A stretch of DNA of 64,000 bases from Paramagnetospirillum kuznetsovii. Lineage in GTDB: Bacteria > Pseudomonadota > Alphaproteobacteria > Rhodospirillales > Magnetospirillaceae. The notes under the pieces were generated by a model. The model was not told the DNA's origin and did not search any database. It was given only the letters and a program-made list of their open reading frames with translations. The stretch lies in NCBI RefSeq assembly GCF_003284725.1, contig NZ_PGTO01000007.1:124001-188000 (forward strand). The letters are read 5' to 3'. Positions within the stretch are counted from its first letter, which is position 1. Every line of letters starts with the position of its first letter. Both the position numbers and the translations under genes were made by a program. Positions 9,234 to 18,073 of the stretch are shown piece by piece.

Positions 9234-9532
9234 TGGCGCGTGAATTGTATCGCCTTGCTGGCGTGAACGGCTATGTCATGAACGTTCAGGCGGATCTCTT
9301 GGCGTCGTTCGCGACGACGGTGGTGGTGCCGATATTGCCAGCAGAGGAAATATCACAGCCCATGGCGCGGCTGAATCCGACATTTGAGATAGACGGCAGA
9401 CCATATGTCATGGTGACCCAGGCCATAGCGGCGGTTGCTCGGCGCGACCTTGGCGAAGCCGTTGGGCTTGTCGGTGAAGATCGGCATTCCGACCTTACTC
9501 AAGCCTTGGATTTGTTGTTCTCCGGATTTTGA
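9233..9532 (+). CDS. ccdB: CcdB-type toxin (gyrase poison family)
   Basis: This 99-residue protein shows the CcdB pattern: VVVPILPAEEISQPMARLNP, then VMVTQAIAAVARRDLGEAVG, and a C-terminal DLTQALDLLFSGF. In the F plasmid system the last residues of CcdB contact GyrA; the last three there are WGI, whereas here the chain ends SGF, so target affinity could differ. The start codon overlaps the ccdA stop. The 3' end overlaps the convergent GT4 gene by 34 bases, suggesting insertion of the pair next to a pre-existing polysaccharide gene. Confidence 0.87.
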   Translation: MARELYRLAGVNGYVMNVQADLLASFATTVVVPILPAEEISQPMARLNPTFEIDGRPYVMVTQAIAAVARRDLGEAVGLVGEDRHSDLTQALDLLFSGF

Positions 9533-10569
9533 GCGATTTTCCCGATCCGCTCGAACTCGGCCGCCGCGTGGTCCCAGCGCCAGGACCGCTGCCTGGCGAG
9601 GCAAGCCCGATGGAAGTCTCGCCACAGATCGTCGTCGGTCAGCAGGCGGATGCCCGCTTCGGCGAAGGCGTCGTCGGTCTTGACGCAATAGCCGGTTTCT
9701 CCCTCGACCACCCGTTCGTTCATGCAGGCGATGTCGCCGAGGACGGCGGGCACCCCCATGGCCTGGGCCTCGGCCACCGCCGAGCAGAAGGTCTCGCCGA
9801 TATCGCCGCGATAGAGCAGGGCGCGGGCCTGGGCCAGTTCCTCGACCAACTGGGTCTTGGGGACGGGGCCGCGCAGGATGACTCCCTGGTCGGCGAGGGC
9901 GGCGGCGCGCTCCAGCACCGGCCCCATGCGGCCCGCCTTGGCCGCCCCGGCGGCGCCATAGGTGGCGATTCCGGCGAAGATGTGCAGTTCGGCGGCGGGT
10001 ACGGCGGGGCGGATGCGGGCTTCCCACAGATCCAGCAGCCAATCCAGCGAGCGCATGGGATTGGAGGTGAACACCACCCGGGGCGGCGGCGCCTCGGTGC
10101 GTTCCCCGGCATGGCAGAACAGATCGGTGAGGCCGTAGAGCACGGTCTCGCGGCCGCCGTCGAATCCCCAGCCGGGATAGGTGGAGGCGTGACTGGCGCC
10201 CGAGAACACGATCACCGGGCGACGCAGCGCCAGCTTCCACTGATAGCGCCACTTCAGCAGGTATCCGGCCGGATTGTGAATCCAGAAAATAGTCTTTCTG
10301 GCGTTGGGGCACCGCCGGATCAGCTTGTCGCCGCGATTGGCGATGTAGAGATCGGCCGAGTCCGGCACGCCCTGGGCCAGCGACCTCCAGCGGACGCCGC
10401 GATGGACGCGCTCATCCTCGCACTTGTTGCAGACCAGCACGTCATGGCCGCGCGCCGCCAGGGCGTTGGCCATCTCGATGAACGAGGTTTCGGCGCCGCC
10501 GAGAGGACGCTCGTCCAGGGTGGCGCCGTCGAAGGTGATGCCGTCGTCGGTCATGACGATGCGGGCCAT
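9499..10569 (-). CDS. Glycosyltransferase family 4
   Basis: The 356-residue protein has the GT4 layout: N-terminal [22 protein letters not shown], a middle SNPMRSLDWLLDLW strand-helix region, and a C-terminal donor-binding segment AEAQAMGVPAVLGDI with a preceding Glu-containing loop. It should transfer a sugar from a nucleotide-sugar to a growing glycan in the cytoplasm. The start ATG at 10569 is 3 bases after the stop of the parE-like toxin, and its ribosome-binding site (AAGGA) lies inside that toxin gene. Thus the toxin-antitoxin pair is embedded in the same transcriptional direction as the polysaccharide genes. Confidence 0.86.
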   Translation of the reverse strand: MARIVMTDDGITFDGATLDERPLGGAETSFIEMANALAARGHDVLVCNKCEDERVHRGVRWRSLAQGVPDSADLYIANRGDKLIRRCPNARKTIFWIHNPAGYLLKWRYQWKLALRRPVIVFSGASHASTYPGWGFDGGRETVLYGLTDLFCHAGERTEAPPPRVVFTSNPMRSLDWLLDLWEARIRPAVPAAELHIFAGIATYGAAGAAKAGRMGPVLERAAALADQGVILRGPVPKTQLVEELAQARALLYRGDIGETFCSAVAEAQAMGVPAVLGDIACMNERVVEGETGYCVKTDDAFAEAGIRLLTDDDLWRDFHRACLARQRSWRWDHAAAEFERIGKIAQNPENNKSKA

Positions 10570-10572
10570 GGG

Positions 10573-10860
10573 TTATTCCTTCTTATTCAATTGGCGGCCG
10601 TGGCGGATGTGGATAATTTCCGTTTCGCCTCGGTGTCGGCGCACGGTCAGGATATAAGGACCGACCACGAGACGGCGGGTTCCGGGCGAGCGGCCCGAGG
10701 GTCCGATATTCGGGTATTCGGCCAAGGTCTGCCGGGCACCGCGCATTTTTTCGGAAACCTTGGCGGCGGCGACTGGATTGCGTTCCGAGAGATACGCGAT
10801 CTCGGCCAGATACCACGCCCGTGCGGCAGGCGACATTCCGGCCAGACGTGTTCGACTCAT
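10573..10860 (-). CDS. RelE/ParE-superfamily toxin
   Basis: The 95-residue product has the ParE pattern AARAWYLAEIAYLSERNPVAAAKVSEKM, then YPNIGPSGRSPGTRRLVVGPYILTVRR, ending in the IIHIRHGRQ strand. Known ParE toxins poison gyrase and RelE toxins cleave ribosome-bound mRNA; the sequence alone does not settle which applies here. It starts four bases inside the end of its antitoxin gene, so the two are translationally coupled. Confidence 0.85.
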   Translation of the reverse strand: MSRTRLAGMSPAARAWYLAEIAYLSERNPVAAAKVSEKMRGARQTLAEYPNIGPSGRSPGTRRLVVGPYILTVRRHRGETEIIHIRHGRQLNKKE

Positions 10861-11141
10861 CCGGCTTTCCTGGCCAGCCTGGCTTCGGCGGCAGCAATGA
10901 TGGCATCGGCCTCATCCATCACCGTATCAAAATCGATGCCCTCGCCTCGGTCCAGGGCGGCGATGCCCTCGGCCTCGGCCAGGGTATCCGACCCTTCCTC
11001 GCTTTCCAGATACTGCTTCAAGGCGCGCAGCATCATCCAACTGCGGTCGCGCTCCATGGCTTTGGCCATGGTGTCGTAGGCCTCCACCAAGTCGGAGGGG
11101 ATGCGGAGCGAAATCTGGATCTTGGCGGCGGGCTCATCCAT
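10857..11141 (-). CDS. CopG/ParD-like ribbon-helix-helix antitoxin
   Basis: The 94-residue protein starts with an RHH-type N-terminus: KIQISLRIPSDLVEAYDTMAKAMERDRSWMM forms the strand, first helix and second helix. It ends in a long acidic helical tail likely to bind the toxin. A strong ribosome-binding site (AGGAGG) lies eight bases before the ATG. It precedes the ParE-like toxin with a four-base overlap. Confidence 0.83.
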   Translation of the reverse strand: MDEPAAKIQISLRIPSDLVEAYDTMAKAMERDRSWMMLRALKQYLESEEGSDTLAEAEGIAALDRGEGIDFDTVMDEADAIIAAAEARLARKAG

Positions 11142-11154
11142 GGCGGGGCCTCCT

Positions 11155-11201
11155 GGGATGCGGCGGGATGCAGTGTATCACGCCGCATCCCAAAGAGTCA
11201 G
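11155..11201 (-). promoter_or_regulatory. Candidate promoter/operator of the parDE-like pair, with an 11-bp inverted repeat
   Basis: Read on the reverse strand, CTGACT (11201-11196) and TACACT (11177-11172) are 18 bases apart, with TG one base before the -10 as in extended -10 promoters. GGGATGCGGCG (11155-11165) and CGCCGCATCCC (11181-11191) form a perfect inverted repeat around the -10. This could be the autoregulatory operator, or a hairpin ending the upstream GT2 transcript; the lack of a T-run favours the former. Confidence 0.5.
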
Positions 11202-11953
11202 TCCTTCTCGTGCTTGGCCTTGAGGTGAGACAGCATGGGATAGAGGGCGGCGCAAATGGCGATGATGAAGCCGTAGCCGCCTTCCTTCCAGCCGCCGCGC
11301 CGGACATAGCATTTGAAGAAGCGCGACGCCATGCGGCGGACATTGCTCAGGGTGCCGCCCCAGGTCTCGCCCCGCTCGCGCAGATCCCTGGCCCGGGCGG
11401 TGGAGTAGGAGTCGAGGCGGCGGATCATGTCCGAGATGTTCTTGTCCACGTAATGCAGCAGCCGGTGTTCCAGCATGGGCCCCTTGGTCCCCCGCCAGAC
11501 CAGCGAGGGATGGACGCGGTCGTTGCCCCAGGTCTTGGCCTCCTTGCGGAACAGGCCGGGATAGGCGGCCTTGCCGTAGCTGGCGCCCCAGCCGTGGCGC
11601 ACCAGCCTCTCGCCGATGAAATTGTCCACCGGGATTTCGTGCCAGGCGAAGGAACTGCTGGCGATGACCCGGCGGATTTCCTCGGCTAGGGCGGCGGGAA
11701 CATGCTCGTCGGCGTCCACCTCCAACACCCAGTCGGTGCGGCAGGCGGCAATGCCGGTGTTGCGGCGCTCGCCTTCGCGGTCCCAAGTTCCCTCGACGAT
11801 GCGGGCGCCGAACGACAGGGCGATCTCCTTGGAGCGGTCGGTGCACTTGTCCAGCACCACCACCAACTCGTCGACGAAGCGCAGCCTTTCCAGGCAGGAC
11901 GGCAGCCGCTTCTCCTCATTATAGACGACCACCAGGGCGGTGAGGGTGCTCAT
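11198..11953 (-). CDS. Glycosyltransferase family 2
   Basis: The protein is 251 residues from the ATG at 11953, which overlaps the stop of the upstream GT4 gene as ATGA. It opens with LTALVVVYNEEKRLPSCLERL, followed by VDELVVVLDKCTDRS and EVDADEHVP, the GT-A nucleotide-binding core with a DAD-type DxD motif. It resembles the KdtX/WaaE-like group that adds a sugar to lipopolysaccharide core; the exact acceptor is unknown. A longer upstream frame exists but would run far into the neighbouring gene. Confidence 0.87.
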   Translation of the reverse strand: MSTLTALVVVYNEEKRLPSCLERLRFVDELVVVLDKCTDRSKEIALSFGARIVEGTWDREGERRNTGIAACRTDWVLEVDADEHVPAALAEEIRRVIASSSFAWHEIPVDNFIGERLVRHGWGASYGKAAYPGLFRKEAKTWGNDRVHPSLVWRGTKGPMLEHRLLHYVDKNISDMIRRLDSYSTARARDLRERGETWGGTLSNVRRMASRFFKCYVRRGGWKEGGYGFIIAICAALYPMLSHLKAKHEKD

Positions 11954-13101
11954 GGCCCATTCCCCTTGAAACGCGGAAAGGCCCGCTTCCGCGCATGGGT
12001 CATGGCGGTGCGGTAGGTCTCCAGGGTCTGGGCCATGCGGTGGTCGAAGCGCATGGTCTGCTCCGCCATCTTGCGGGCATTGGCGGCGATCCGGGCGGTG
12101 GTCTCGGCATCGGTCATCACCTGGGCCATGGCCTCGCACAGCGCGCTCGGCTGGGCGGGGGGGACCAGACGGCCGGTCTCGCCGTCGAAGACGATTTCCG
12201 GCACGCCGCCCACATTGCTGGCGACAACCGGCTTGCCCACCGCGAAAGCCTGGACGGCGACGCGGGGCTGGGCCTCTGTCAGCGACGGGATGACGACGGC
12301 GTCGCCCATCTGCATCAACTCGGAGACGTCGTCGCGATAGCCGGTGAACACCACCCGTCCGTCGAGGCCCAATTGCTCCACCTGCCGATACAGACCGGCT
12401 TCATAGTCGGCGCATTCATCGGTGGCCGAGCCGACCACCACCAGGGTGGGTTCCAAACCCTTGTCCCGCAGCAGGGCCAGGGCGGCGAGCAGGTGATCCT
12501 GGCCCTTGTCGGGGCGGATCATGCCGACGCAAACCCAGACATAAAGATCCTCGCCCAGCCGCAACTCCGTCCGCAGTCGCACCCGTGTCGCCACCGGGTC
12601 GGGCAGCTCGAAGAACCGCTCGTCGGCCCAGCCGCCGATGGAGACCGAACGCTTGGGATCGGCCAGTCCGATTTCCATCAGATGCTGGCGGGTGCATTCC
12701 GCCACGGTGATGATGTGGTCGGCTCCCATGCGCCATTGGGCGCGGCGGACCAGGGTGGGCTTCAGCGGCTGGTTGACGTGGCGCGACCGCACCACGGCGC
12801 AGAGGTCGAGGCAGGCCGCCGCCGCCTTGGCGTCGCGGGTTACATGGCTGTCGATCACCTCGATGGCGCGCTCGATGACCAGCTTGCGCAGGGCGCGGAT
12901 GGTGGACGGTCGCCAGGGACGGTCGAAGTCGAAGTCGATGACCGGCAGGCCCAGGGACTCCGCCCGCCTGTAGGACTCGCCGTTGGCGGGCGAGGCCAGC
13001 CATACGGCGTGGCCGTGGCCTTTCAGCCAGCGCACCTGCTCGATGGTGCGATGCTCCATGCCGCCCCAATTGCGTCCGGGAATGGTGTGAAGAATGCGCA
13101 A
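11950..13101 (-). CDS. Glycosyltransferase family 4
   Basis: The 383-residue GT4 enzyme begins at a TTG (13101), giving MRILHTIPGRNWGGMEHRT. The ribosome-binding site AAGGAG lies six bases before it, and this start avoids overlapping the deacetylase gene. Visible family features are GGMEHRTIEQVRWLKGHGH at the acceptor side, VCVGMIRPDKGQDHLLAAL, and SLTEAQPRVAVQAFAVGKP with the conserved Glu of the donor site. It lies between a polysaccharide deacetylase and a GT2 in one reverse-strand run. Confidence 0.87.
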   Translation of the reverse strand: MRILHTIPGRNWGGMEHRTIEQVRWLKGHGHAVWLASPANGESYRRAESLGLPVIDFDFDRPWRPSTIRALRKLVIERAIEVIDSHVTRDAKAAAACLDLCAVVRSRHVNQPLKPTLVRRAQWRMGADHIITVAECTRQHLMEIGLADPKRSVSIGGWADERFFELPDPVATRVRLRTELRLGEDLYVWVCVGMIRPDKGQDHLLAALALLRDKGLEPTLVVVGSATDECADYEAGLYRQVEQLGLDGRVVFTGYRDDVSELMQMGDAVVIPSLTEAQPRVAVQAFAVGKPVVASNVGGVPEIVFDGETGRLVPPAQPSALCEAMAQVMTDAETTARIAANARKMAEQTMRFDHRMAQTLETYRTAMTHARKRAFPRFKGNGP

Positions 13102-13112
13102 CAGGGACTCCT

Positions 13113-13844
13113 TCAAGTCAGCGCGAACCGGCGCCACCAGGCCTGGGGCGGCGGCGCGGGCAGGATGACCGAGCGCAGGCCCTTGGCGGCGAGGCCTTCC
13201 AGCAGCAGCCGCATCAGGGTGACGGTGACCGCCGGTTTGAAGGCGTGGCCGGGACGCTCGTTGATGGGCTGGTCATGCATCAGGATGATGCCGCCGGGCA
13301 AGCGGGGATCGCTCATCAGACGCTCCACCTCGCGGCGGCATTCCGACTCCACGTCTTCCGGCTTGGCGCAGCGGGTGGAGATCATGTGGTCCTCGGTGCT
13401 TAGGGACCAATGGACCACGGCGCAGCCGGGCTGCCATGCCGCCAGGGTGCGGTGGACGCGGGCATTGCGCCAGCCGCCGTTATAGGGCAGCCGCACCAGA
13501 TAGGGCGACGGCGTCGGGCGATGCCGGGCCAGCAGCGCCTCGCAGCGCGCCATGTCCTCGGTCAGGCGCTCAGGCGCCTCGCGGTCGAGGCGGATATGGT
13601 CCCAGCCATGGGCATAGACGGCATGGCCGCGCCGTACCGTCTCGGCCACCAGATCATCGGCGGCCACGGCGCGACAGCCGCTCATGAAGAATGTGGCCTT
13701 GGCACCGAAACGGTCCAGCAGGTCCAGCATCTCGGGCATGGAATCGGGCATGGGGGCGTCGTCCACCGTGATGGCGACGCTGGCGGGATCCATCAATTGC
13801 CGCATGGCCGGAAGCCAATGCCCCAGTGACCAGGAAATCCTCAC
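13113..13844 (-). CDS. Polysaccharide deacetylase (NodB homology) family protein
   Basis: About 243 residues from the GTG at 13844, preceded by AGGG six bases away. The catalytic-domain motifs are SVAITVDDAPMPDS (the Asp pair of motif 1), YAHGWDHIRLD, a degenerate form of the His-x-x-x-His metal motif with H-x3-H spacing, and RLPYNGGW (motif 3). Family 4 carbohydrate esterases remove N- or O-acetyl groups from polysaccharides. The motif 1 spelling VDDAP rather than TFDDG is unusual but is seen in divergent members. No signal peptide is visible, so a cytoplasmic or precursor-level substrate is possible. Confidence 0.78.
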   Translation of the reverse strand: MRISWSLGHWLPAMRQLMDPASVAITVDDAPMPDSMPEMLDLLDRFGAKATFFMSGCRAVAADDLVAETVRRGHAVYAHGWDHIRLDREAPERLTEDMARCEALLARHRPTPSPYLVRLPYNGGWRNARVHRTLAAWQPGCAVVHWSLSTEDHMISTRCAKPEDVESECRREVERLMSDPRLPGGIILMHDQPINERPGHAFKPAVTVTLMRLLLEGLAAKGLRSVILPAPPPQAWWRRFALT

Positions 13845-13910
13845 GCCAAGCCCTTTTCCCAAAACCTTTTCATGAAAAGCGCGGCATGGTGCCACGCGGC
13901 GGGCGTCCCA

Positions 13911-16739
13911 TCAATCCTCGGCCGCCTCGCGCAGGATGTCGGCGGTCAGATCGGCGGTCCGCTCCCACGAAAAGTCCCGCGCCCGTTCCAGTCCCCTGGC
14001 CGACATCTCTGCCCACAAGGTGGAGTCGTCCAGCAGGCGGCGGATCTGCGCTGCCATATGCTCCACGTCACGCGGCCGAGCCAATAGGGCCGCGCCACCG
14101 GTGACTTCCGGCATGGCGGCGGAATCGGAGCACACTACCGGGATACCCGAAGCCATGGCTTCCACCAGCGGATTGCCGAAGGTTTCCACCAACGACGGGA
14201 ACACGAAGACTTGGGCCTGGCGATAAAGCTCGGCCACCTTGGCGGGAGGTTGGCCGCCCAGGAAGGCGACGCGGCCTTCGATCCCCAACTCCCGGCACAG
14301 TGCCTTCAGGCGCTCGGCATAGGTTGGATCCAACTCGTTGCCCGCGATATCCAGGCGCAGGTCGCGATGATCGGGCGCCAGCAGGGCGACCGCACGCAGA
14401 AGGGTCTCGAAATTCTTCTGCACATAAATATCGGAGACCGCCAGCAGGCGGCCGGGACTACGGGCGCCGTCATCGGCGGGCGGATGAAACCCGATTCCAA
14501 CGCCATGATGAACGACGTCGATGCGCGGGTCGGAATCCAAGCCGAACACGTCGAGGAAGGTGTTGCTGGCATGCTTGGAAACGATGATGGCGCGGCGGCA
14601 GGTGGCGAAGCACAGTCGGGTCAGCAATTTCACGCCCAACCAATAAAGCTGCTTGGCACGGCGTTGCTCCAATGCGGTGACCTCGAAGGCATTGCGCAGC
14701 AAGATAACGGATCGGCTCGCCATCACGGGACCGTAATTGGCTGGCGAGAAGACCACGTCGGCATGGATTCTGCGGGCTAGCAGCGGGATCGAAACCTGCT
14801 CTTGCAGCAAGACGGTGCCAAGCCTGGACCATGTGGGCAGCAGATGAATGGTGACGCCCGCATCGGCGCAAATGGGGCTGGCCGACTCGGCCTGATCCGA
14901 TTGAACCACCACATGGATATCAAAACCCGCCCGTGTCGCCAGCAGGGGAATCACATTGCGCAGATAGGTCAGTCCACCGCCGCTCTTGGAATGAACCGCG
15001 TTGACGAGAATCCGTCGGCACACGATGCCGCCGGGGAGGGCGGGTGCGGGCGCGAGTCTTGAGCCGAGTCCGGCGAGGATGGCCCCCACATGGTGGCCCC
15101 AGGTGTAGCGCTCCAAGGCCCGGCGGCGGGCATTGATGCCCGCGCTTTGCCGCCAATTGGGATGATCAGTCAGATAGACCAGCCCATCGGCTAATGCGCC
15201 GATATTCGCGGGTTCGACCAATACGCCGCATTGGTCGGGTTCGGCCGCCTCGTCCCAATTCCGGCAATCCCTAAGCCGGGGGGCGCCCGCCATGACTTCG
15301 CCGATTTGGGCCAGATTGCTGGCAAGGACCGGCTTGGCCATGCCCATGTATTCGAACAGCTTGGTGGGAGAGCCGAAGAATTCCGAGCCGTCGGGATTGG
15401 GAACATGGGGGGCGACGAAGAAATCCGAGGCGGCTAGGTATTGCGGCGTCTCATGGGGCTGGACCAGACCGGTGAAGGTGTAGCGGCCTTCAAGGCCCTG
15501 TCCGGCCAGGATGTTCTCCACATTGGTGCGGTTGACTCCGTCGCCGACGAAGACCACGTGCAGGCGCGACGAGTCCAGCCATTCCATGTGATGGTGGCCC
15601 AGATGGACCAGGGCATGGGCCAGGATATCGGCCCCATGCCACATGCCGAAGGTGCCCACGAAAGTTGCGACCACCGCGTCCGGGGCGATCTTGAGACTGT
15701 CTCGGACCCTTGCGACCTGTTCGGGGCCGAACTGCCGGGGATCGAAACGGGTCTCGTCGAAACCGTTGGGATGGGCGACGATGCGCTCGGCCTCGACGCC
15801 ACGGGCGATCAATTCGCGGCGCAGCGGCGCCGAGACCGCCACCACAAGATGGGCATGGCGAAGCACCGCGTCTTCCGCCATGACCGCCAGACCCTCCAGC
15901 TTCAGCCGGGTTCCCCAGTTGCGGTTGATCCAAACTTCCGAGCCATTGTATTCCACCACCAGGGGAATGCCCAGGCGGCGGGCCGCCGTGACGGCGGCGA
16001 AGCTTCCCAGGCTGAGCCGGTGGTAGATGAAGCCGAACCGACGCTTGGGCAGCTTCGCCGCCCACTGGGTCAAGGCGCGATTGTAGCGCAGCGAATTGAG
16101 TTCACGGGGGTAGACGAAGCCGCCGTGGATCGACAGGCGGTTGGCCGTCGCGTCCTTGATAGAGGACAGTTCCGGGGCCGCGCCGGGCGAAATGTACAAG
16201 ACGCTGCGGCCGATATTGGACAGCGCCTTGATCACACCGGCGGTGTGGGAGATGGAGCCGCCTGCCGTAATGCCGGCCCAAAGGTTGGACTTGATATAGA
16301 GGACATGTCGTTTGTCGGCGTCCAGGCCGCAATCCTGCCTCTCTTTGGCCAGCAGGAGCTTAAGCTGCCAATACTGCATCATGGTCAAGGCCAAGGCGGC
16401 GGCTGTGCGCAGGATTACGCCGAGCAGCAGCGGCAGGACCGTCCATGGCGGATCCTGGCGGAACACTAGTTTATCGTCCACCAGAATGACCTGGCGGGGA
16501 CGCGCGATCTGGGCGATCAGGCGCAGCAATGGGGTGAAGGCGGTCCAGTCGCGATCGGGCGTCGGCACATAGATCGTGTCCACCTCCAGCCGGGCCAGCT
16601 GGGTCACGATATCCAGGGTGCCGACGCCCTTGAGGCTTGAAATCACCAGATTGCGGATATGCCCACCCGCTTTCTGTTCCAGCGTCTCCAGATAGTCCAC
16701 CGGCAGCGAGTAGTAAGACAGGGCGATGCGGGGTTCCAT
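13911..16739 (-). CDS. Large protein with two tandem GT4 glycosyltransferase domains
   Basis: The 942-residue chain has a hydrophobic stretch near residues 100-120 (WTVLPLLLGVILRTAAALAL), then two GT4 units. The first (about residues 145-560) shows GGSISHTAGVIKAL, IAPDAVVATFVGTFGMWHG and GSPTKLFEYMGMAKPVLASN. The second (about 575-942) shows SGGGLTYLRNVIPLL, LLAVSDIYVQKNFETLL and PSLVETFGNPLVEAMASGIP. It could build a disaccharide repeat in a single polypeptide. Its ATG overlaps the stop of the upstream DUF2478 gene (TAATG), so the two are coupled even though functions look unrelated. No frameshift or internal stop separates the domains. Confidence 0.86.
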   Translation of the reverse strand: MEPRIALSYYSLPVDYLETLEQKAGGHIRNLVISSLKGVGTLDIVTQLARLEVDTIYVPTPDRDWTAFTPLLRLIAQIARPRQVILVDDKLVFRQDPPWTVLPLLLGVILRTAAALALTMMQYWQLKLLLAKERQDCGLDADKRHVLYIKSNLWAGITAGGSISHTAGVIKALSNIGRSVLYISPGAAPELSSIKDATANRLSIHGGFVYPRELNSLRYNRALTQWAAKLPKRRFGFIYHRLSLGSFAAVTAARRLGIPLVVEYNGSEVWINRNWGTRLKLEGLAVMAEDAVLRHAHLVVAVSAPLRRELIARGVEAERIVAHPNGFDETRFDPRQFGPEQVARVRDSLKIAPDAVVATFVGTFGMWHGADILAHALVHLGHHHMEWLDSSRLHVVFVGDGVNRTNVENILAGQGLEGRYTFTGLVQPHETPQYLAASDFFVAPHVPNPDGSEFFGSPTKLFEYMGMAKPVLASNLAQIGEVMAGAPRLRDCRNWDEAAEPDQCGVLVEPANIGALADGLVYLTDHPNWRQSAGINARRRALERYTWGHHVGAILAGLGSRLAPAPALPGGIVCRRILVNAVHSKSGGGLTYLRNVIPLLATRAGFDIHVVVQSDQAESASPICADAGVTIHLLPTWSRLGTVLLQEQVSIPLLARRIHADVVFSPANYGPVMASRSVILLRNAFEVTALEQRRAKQLYWLGVKLLTRLCFATCRRAIIVSKHASNTFLDVFGLDSDPRIDVVHHGVGIGFHPPADDGARSPGRLLAVSDIYVQKNFETLLRAVALLAPDHRDLRLDIAGNELDPTYAERLKALCRELGIEGRVAFLGGQPPAKVAELYRQAQVFVFPSLVETFGNPLVEAMASGIPVVCSDSAAMPEVTGGAALLARPRDVEHMAAQIRRLLDDSTLWAEMSARGLERARDFSWERTADLTADILREAAED

Positions 16740-17980
16740 TATACGGATCCGATGCCGCCGGTCCGGCGCAAAGTGGCGGGGCGGCAGAAGCGCTTCAGAT
16801 CCTTGGCCCCGCCGCCTTCCGAGACCACGCGGGCAAGGCCGTCCGGGTCTTCGGCCACCAGTCCGGACAGAACCTCGATGCCATAGGAGAACAGGCGCTC
16901 GGTCATGGCGGCGCCCGGCCCCACCAGGGCGACGCGGGCGTCGCGGGCCAGCACCAGTAGACGGGGCAGCGAGCGGTTGGCCAGGGTCGCCGAGGTGATG
17001 ATCACGGTTTCCGCCGCCGGAAGCAGGGTCTCGGCGGCTTCTTCCGGATACTGGCCGGGGCCGGGACGCCGGTCGATCACCTTGATGCCGGGCAGCCGCT
17101 CGGCGATGGCGGGAAAGGCGCCGATCACCACCGCCTCACCCTCGGGACGGCCGAAACTGTCCAGACCGTTGCCGGTCTCTGCGGCCAGATCGAAGCGATT
17201 GTAATGGGCGTTGCAGGCGGCGACGCCCAAGGCCACGTCGAACGGGTTGTTAGAGCGGACCAGCGCCGCCAGCTCCGGCAGCGAGCCGCCCGCCCGATAA
17301 CCCGCCTGGGGGGCGGCGAGGCAGGCCGGCGTGCCGCGTTCCGGCGTCTGCGCCAGTCCGACGCCGAACGGCGTTTCCACCATGGTCCAGTTGAGGCCGA
17401 CCACCACCCGTTTGACCTCGGCTTCGGTGACGCCTTGGGCCAGATCGGCGTAGAGGCGGCGCGGCCCCCACCAGCGCCACAGCGCCTCCATGGTGGGGGG
17501 CAGCAGATCGGTGCGCCCGCCGGTGAACTCCACCCATTGCCCGATCAGCACGCCGGGCACCGCCGTCAGGACGGGAATCCCCTCGGCCACGGTGGCCAGC
17601 ATGTCCGAGGCCAGCCCCTGGCCCTCGCATTCCGACTTGGAGAATTTGTTGAAGAAGACCAGATCGGCCCGATCCTCCAGGGCGCGGCGCATGGCGCCCG
17701 ACGCTTCCGCCAGGGCTTGGGTGTCCAGGATGCAGGCCTTGGACGCCTTGCCCAGGGACTGGCCGATGGAAATCTGGCGGCCGGTATCGAGTTCGGTCAC
17801 CCGCATATCGGTCTTGCGGCCGTCCTCGGCGCGCTCGGTATGCTGGATCAGGCCGCCGATCCTGAAGCCGCGCGCCAGCAATTGCCCGGCGAAATCGGCC
17901 AGAAGCTGTTCCGGCGGCTGTCCCGGCGCATAGATGACGGCGCCGATGGGAGGGACGCCCGGCTGGGCGGTTGCGGTCAT
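16739..17980 (-). CDS. DUF2478 domain fused to DUF4213/DUF364-like domains, probably molybdenum-related
   Basis: The 413-residue protein starts with a DUF2478-like NTPase-fold region: IGAVIYAPGQPPEQLLADFA, then DLVFFNKFSKSECEGQGLAS and PVLTAVPG at about residues 10-165. A DUF4213-like segment follows (VVVGLNWTMVETPFGVGLAQ) and then a DUF364-like Rossmann part (VVIGAFPAIAERLPGIKVID, TVIITSATLANRSLPRLL). DUF2478 genes are known near molybdate and molybdenum-cofactor genes; DUF364 structures suggest a metal or small-molecule chelation enzyme. It is divergent from moaA with 93 bases between starts. Function beyond a molybdenum link is not known. Confidence 0.78.
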   Translation of the reverse strand: MTATAQPGVPPIGAVIYAPGQPPEQLLADFAGQLLARGFRIGGLIQHTERAEDGRKTDMRVTELDTGRQISIGQSLGKASKACILDTQALAEASGAMRRALEDRADLVFFNKFSKSECEGQGLASDMLATVAEGIPVLTAVPGVLIGQWVEFTGGRTDLLPPTMEALWRWWGPRRLYADLAQGVTEAEVKRVVVGLNWTMVETPFGVGLAQTPERGTPACLAAPQAGYRAGGSLPELAALVRSNNPFDVALGVAACNAHYNRFDLAAETGNGLDSFGRPEGEAVVIGAFPAIAERLPGIKVIDRRPGPGQYPEEAAETLLPAAETVIITSATLANRSLPRLLVLARDARVALVGPGAAMTERLFSYGIEVLSGLVAEDPDGLARVVSEGGGAKDLKRFCRPATLRRTGGIGSV

Positions 17981-18073
17981 GGTTTATCCTTGATCAAAGC
18001 CATTCCTGTTTCTCGCAGGCCTTCCTATATATCATCCTGACAAGCCCCCGCCGAGGGGTATGGAGGACGAGCC

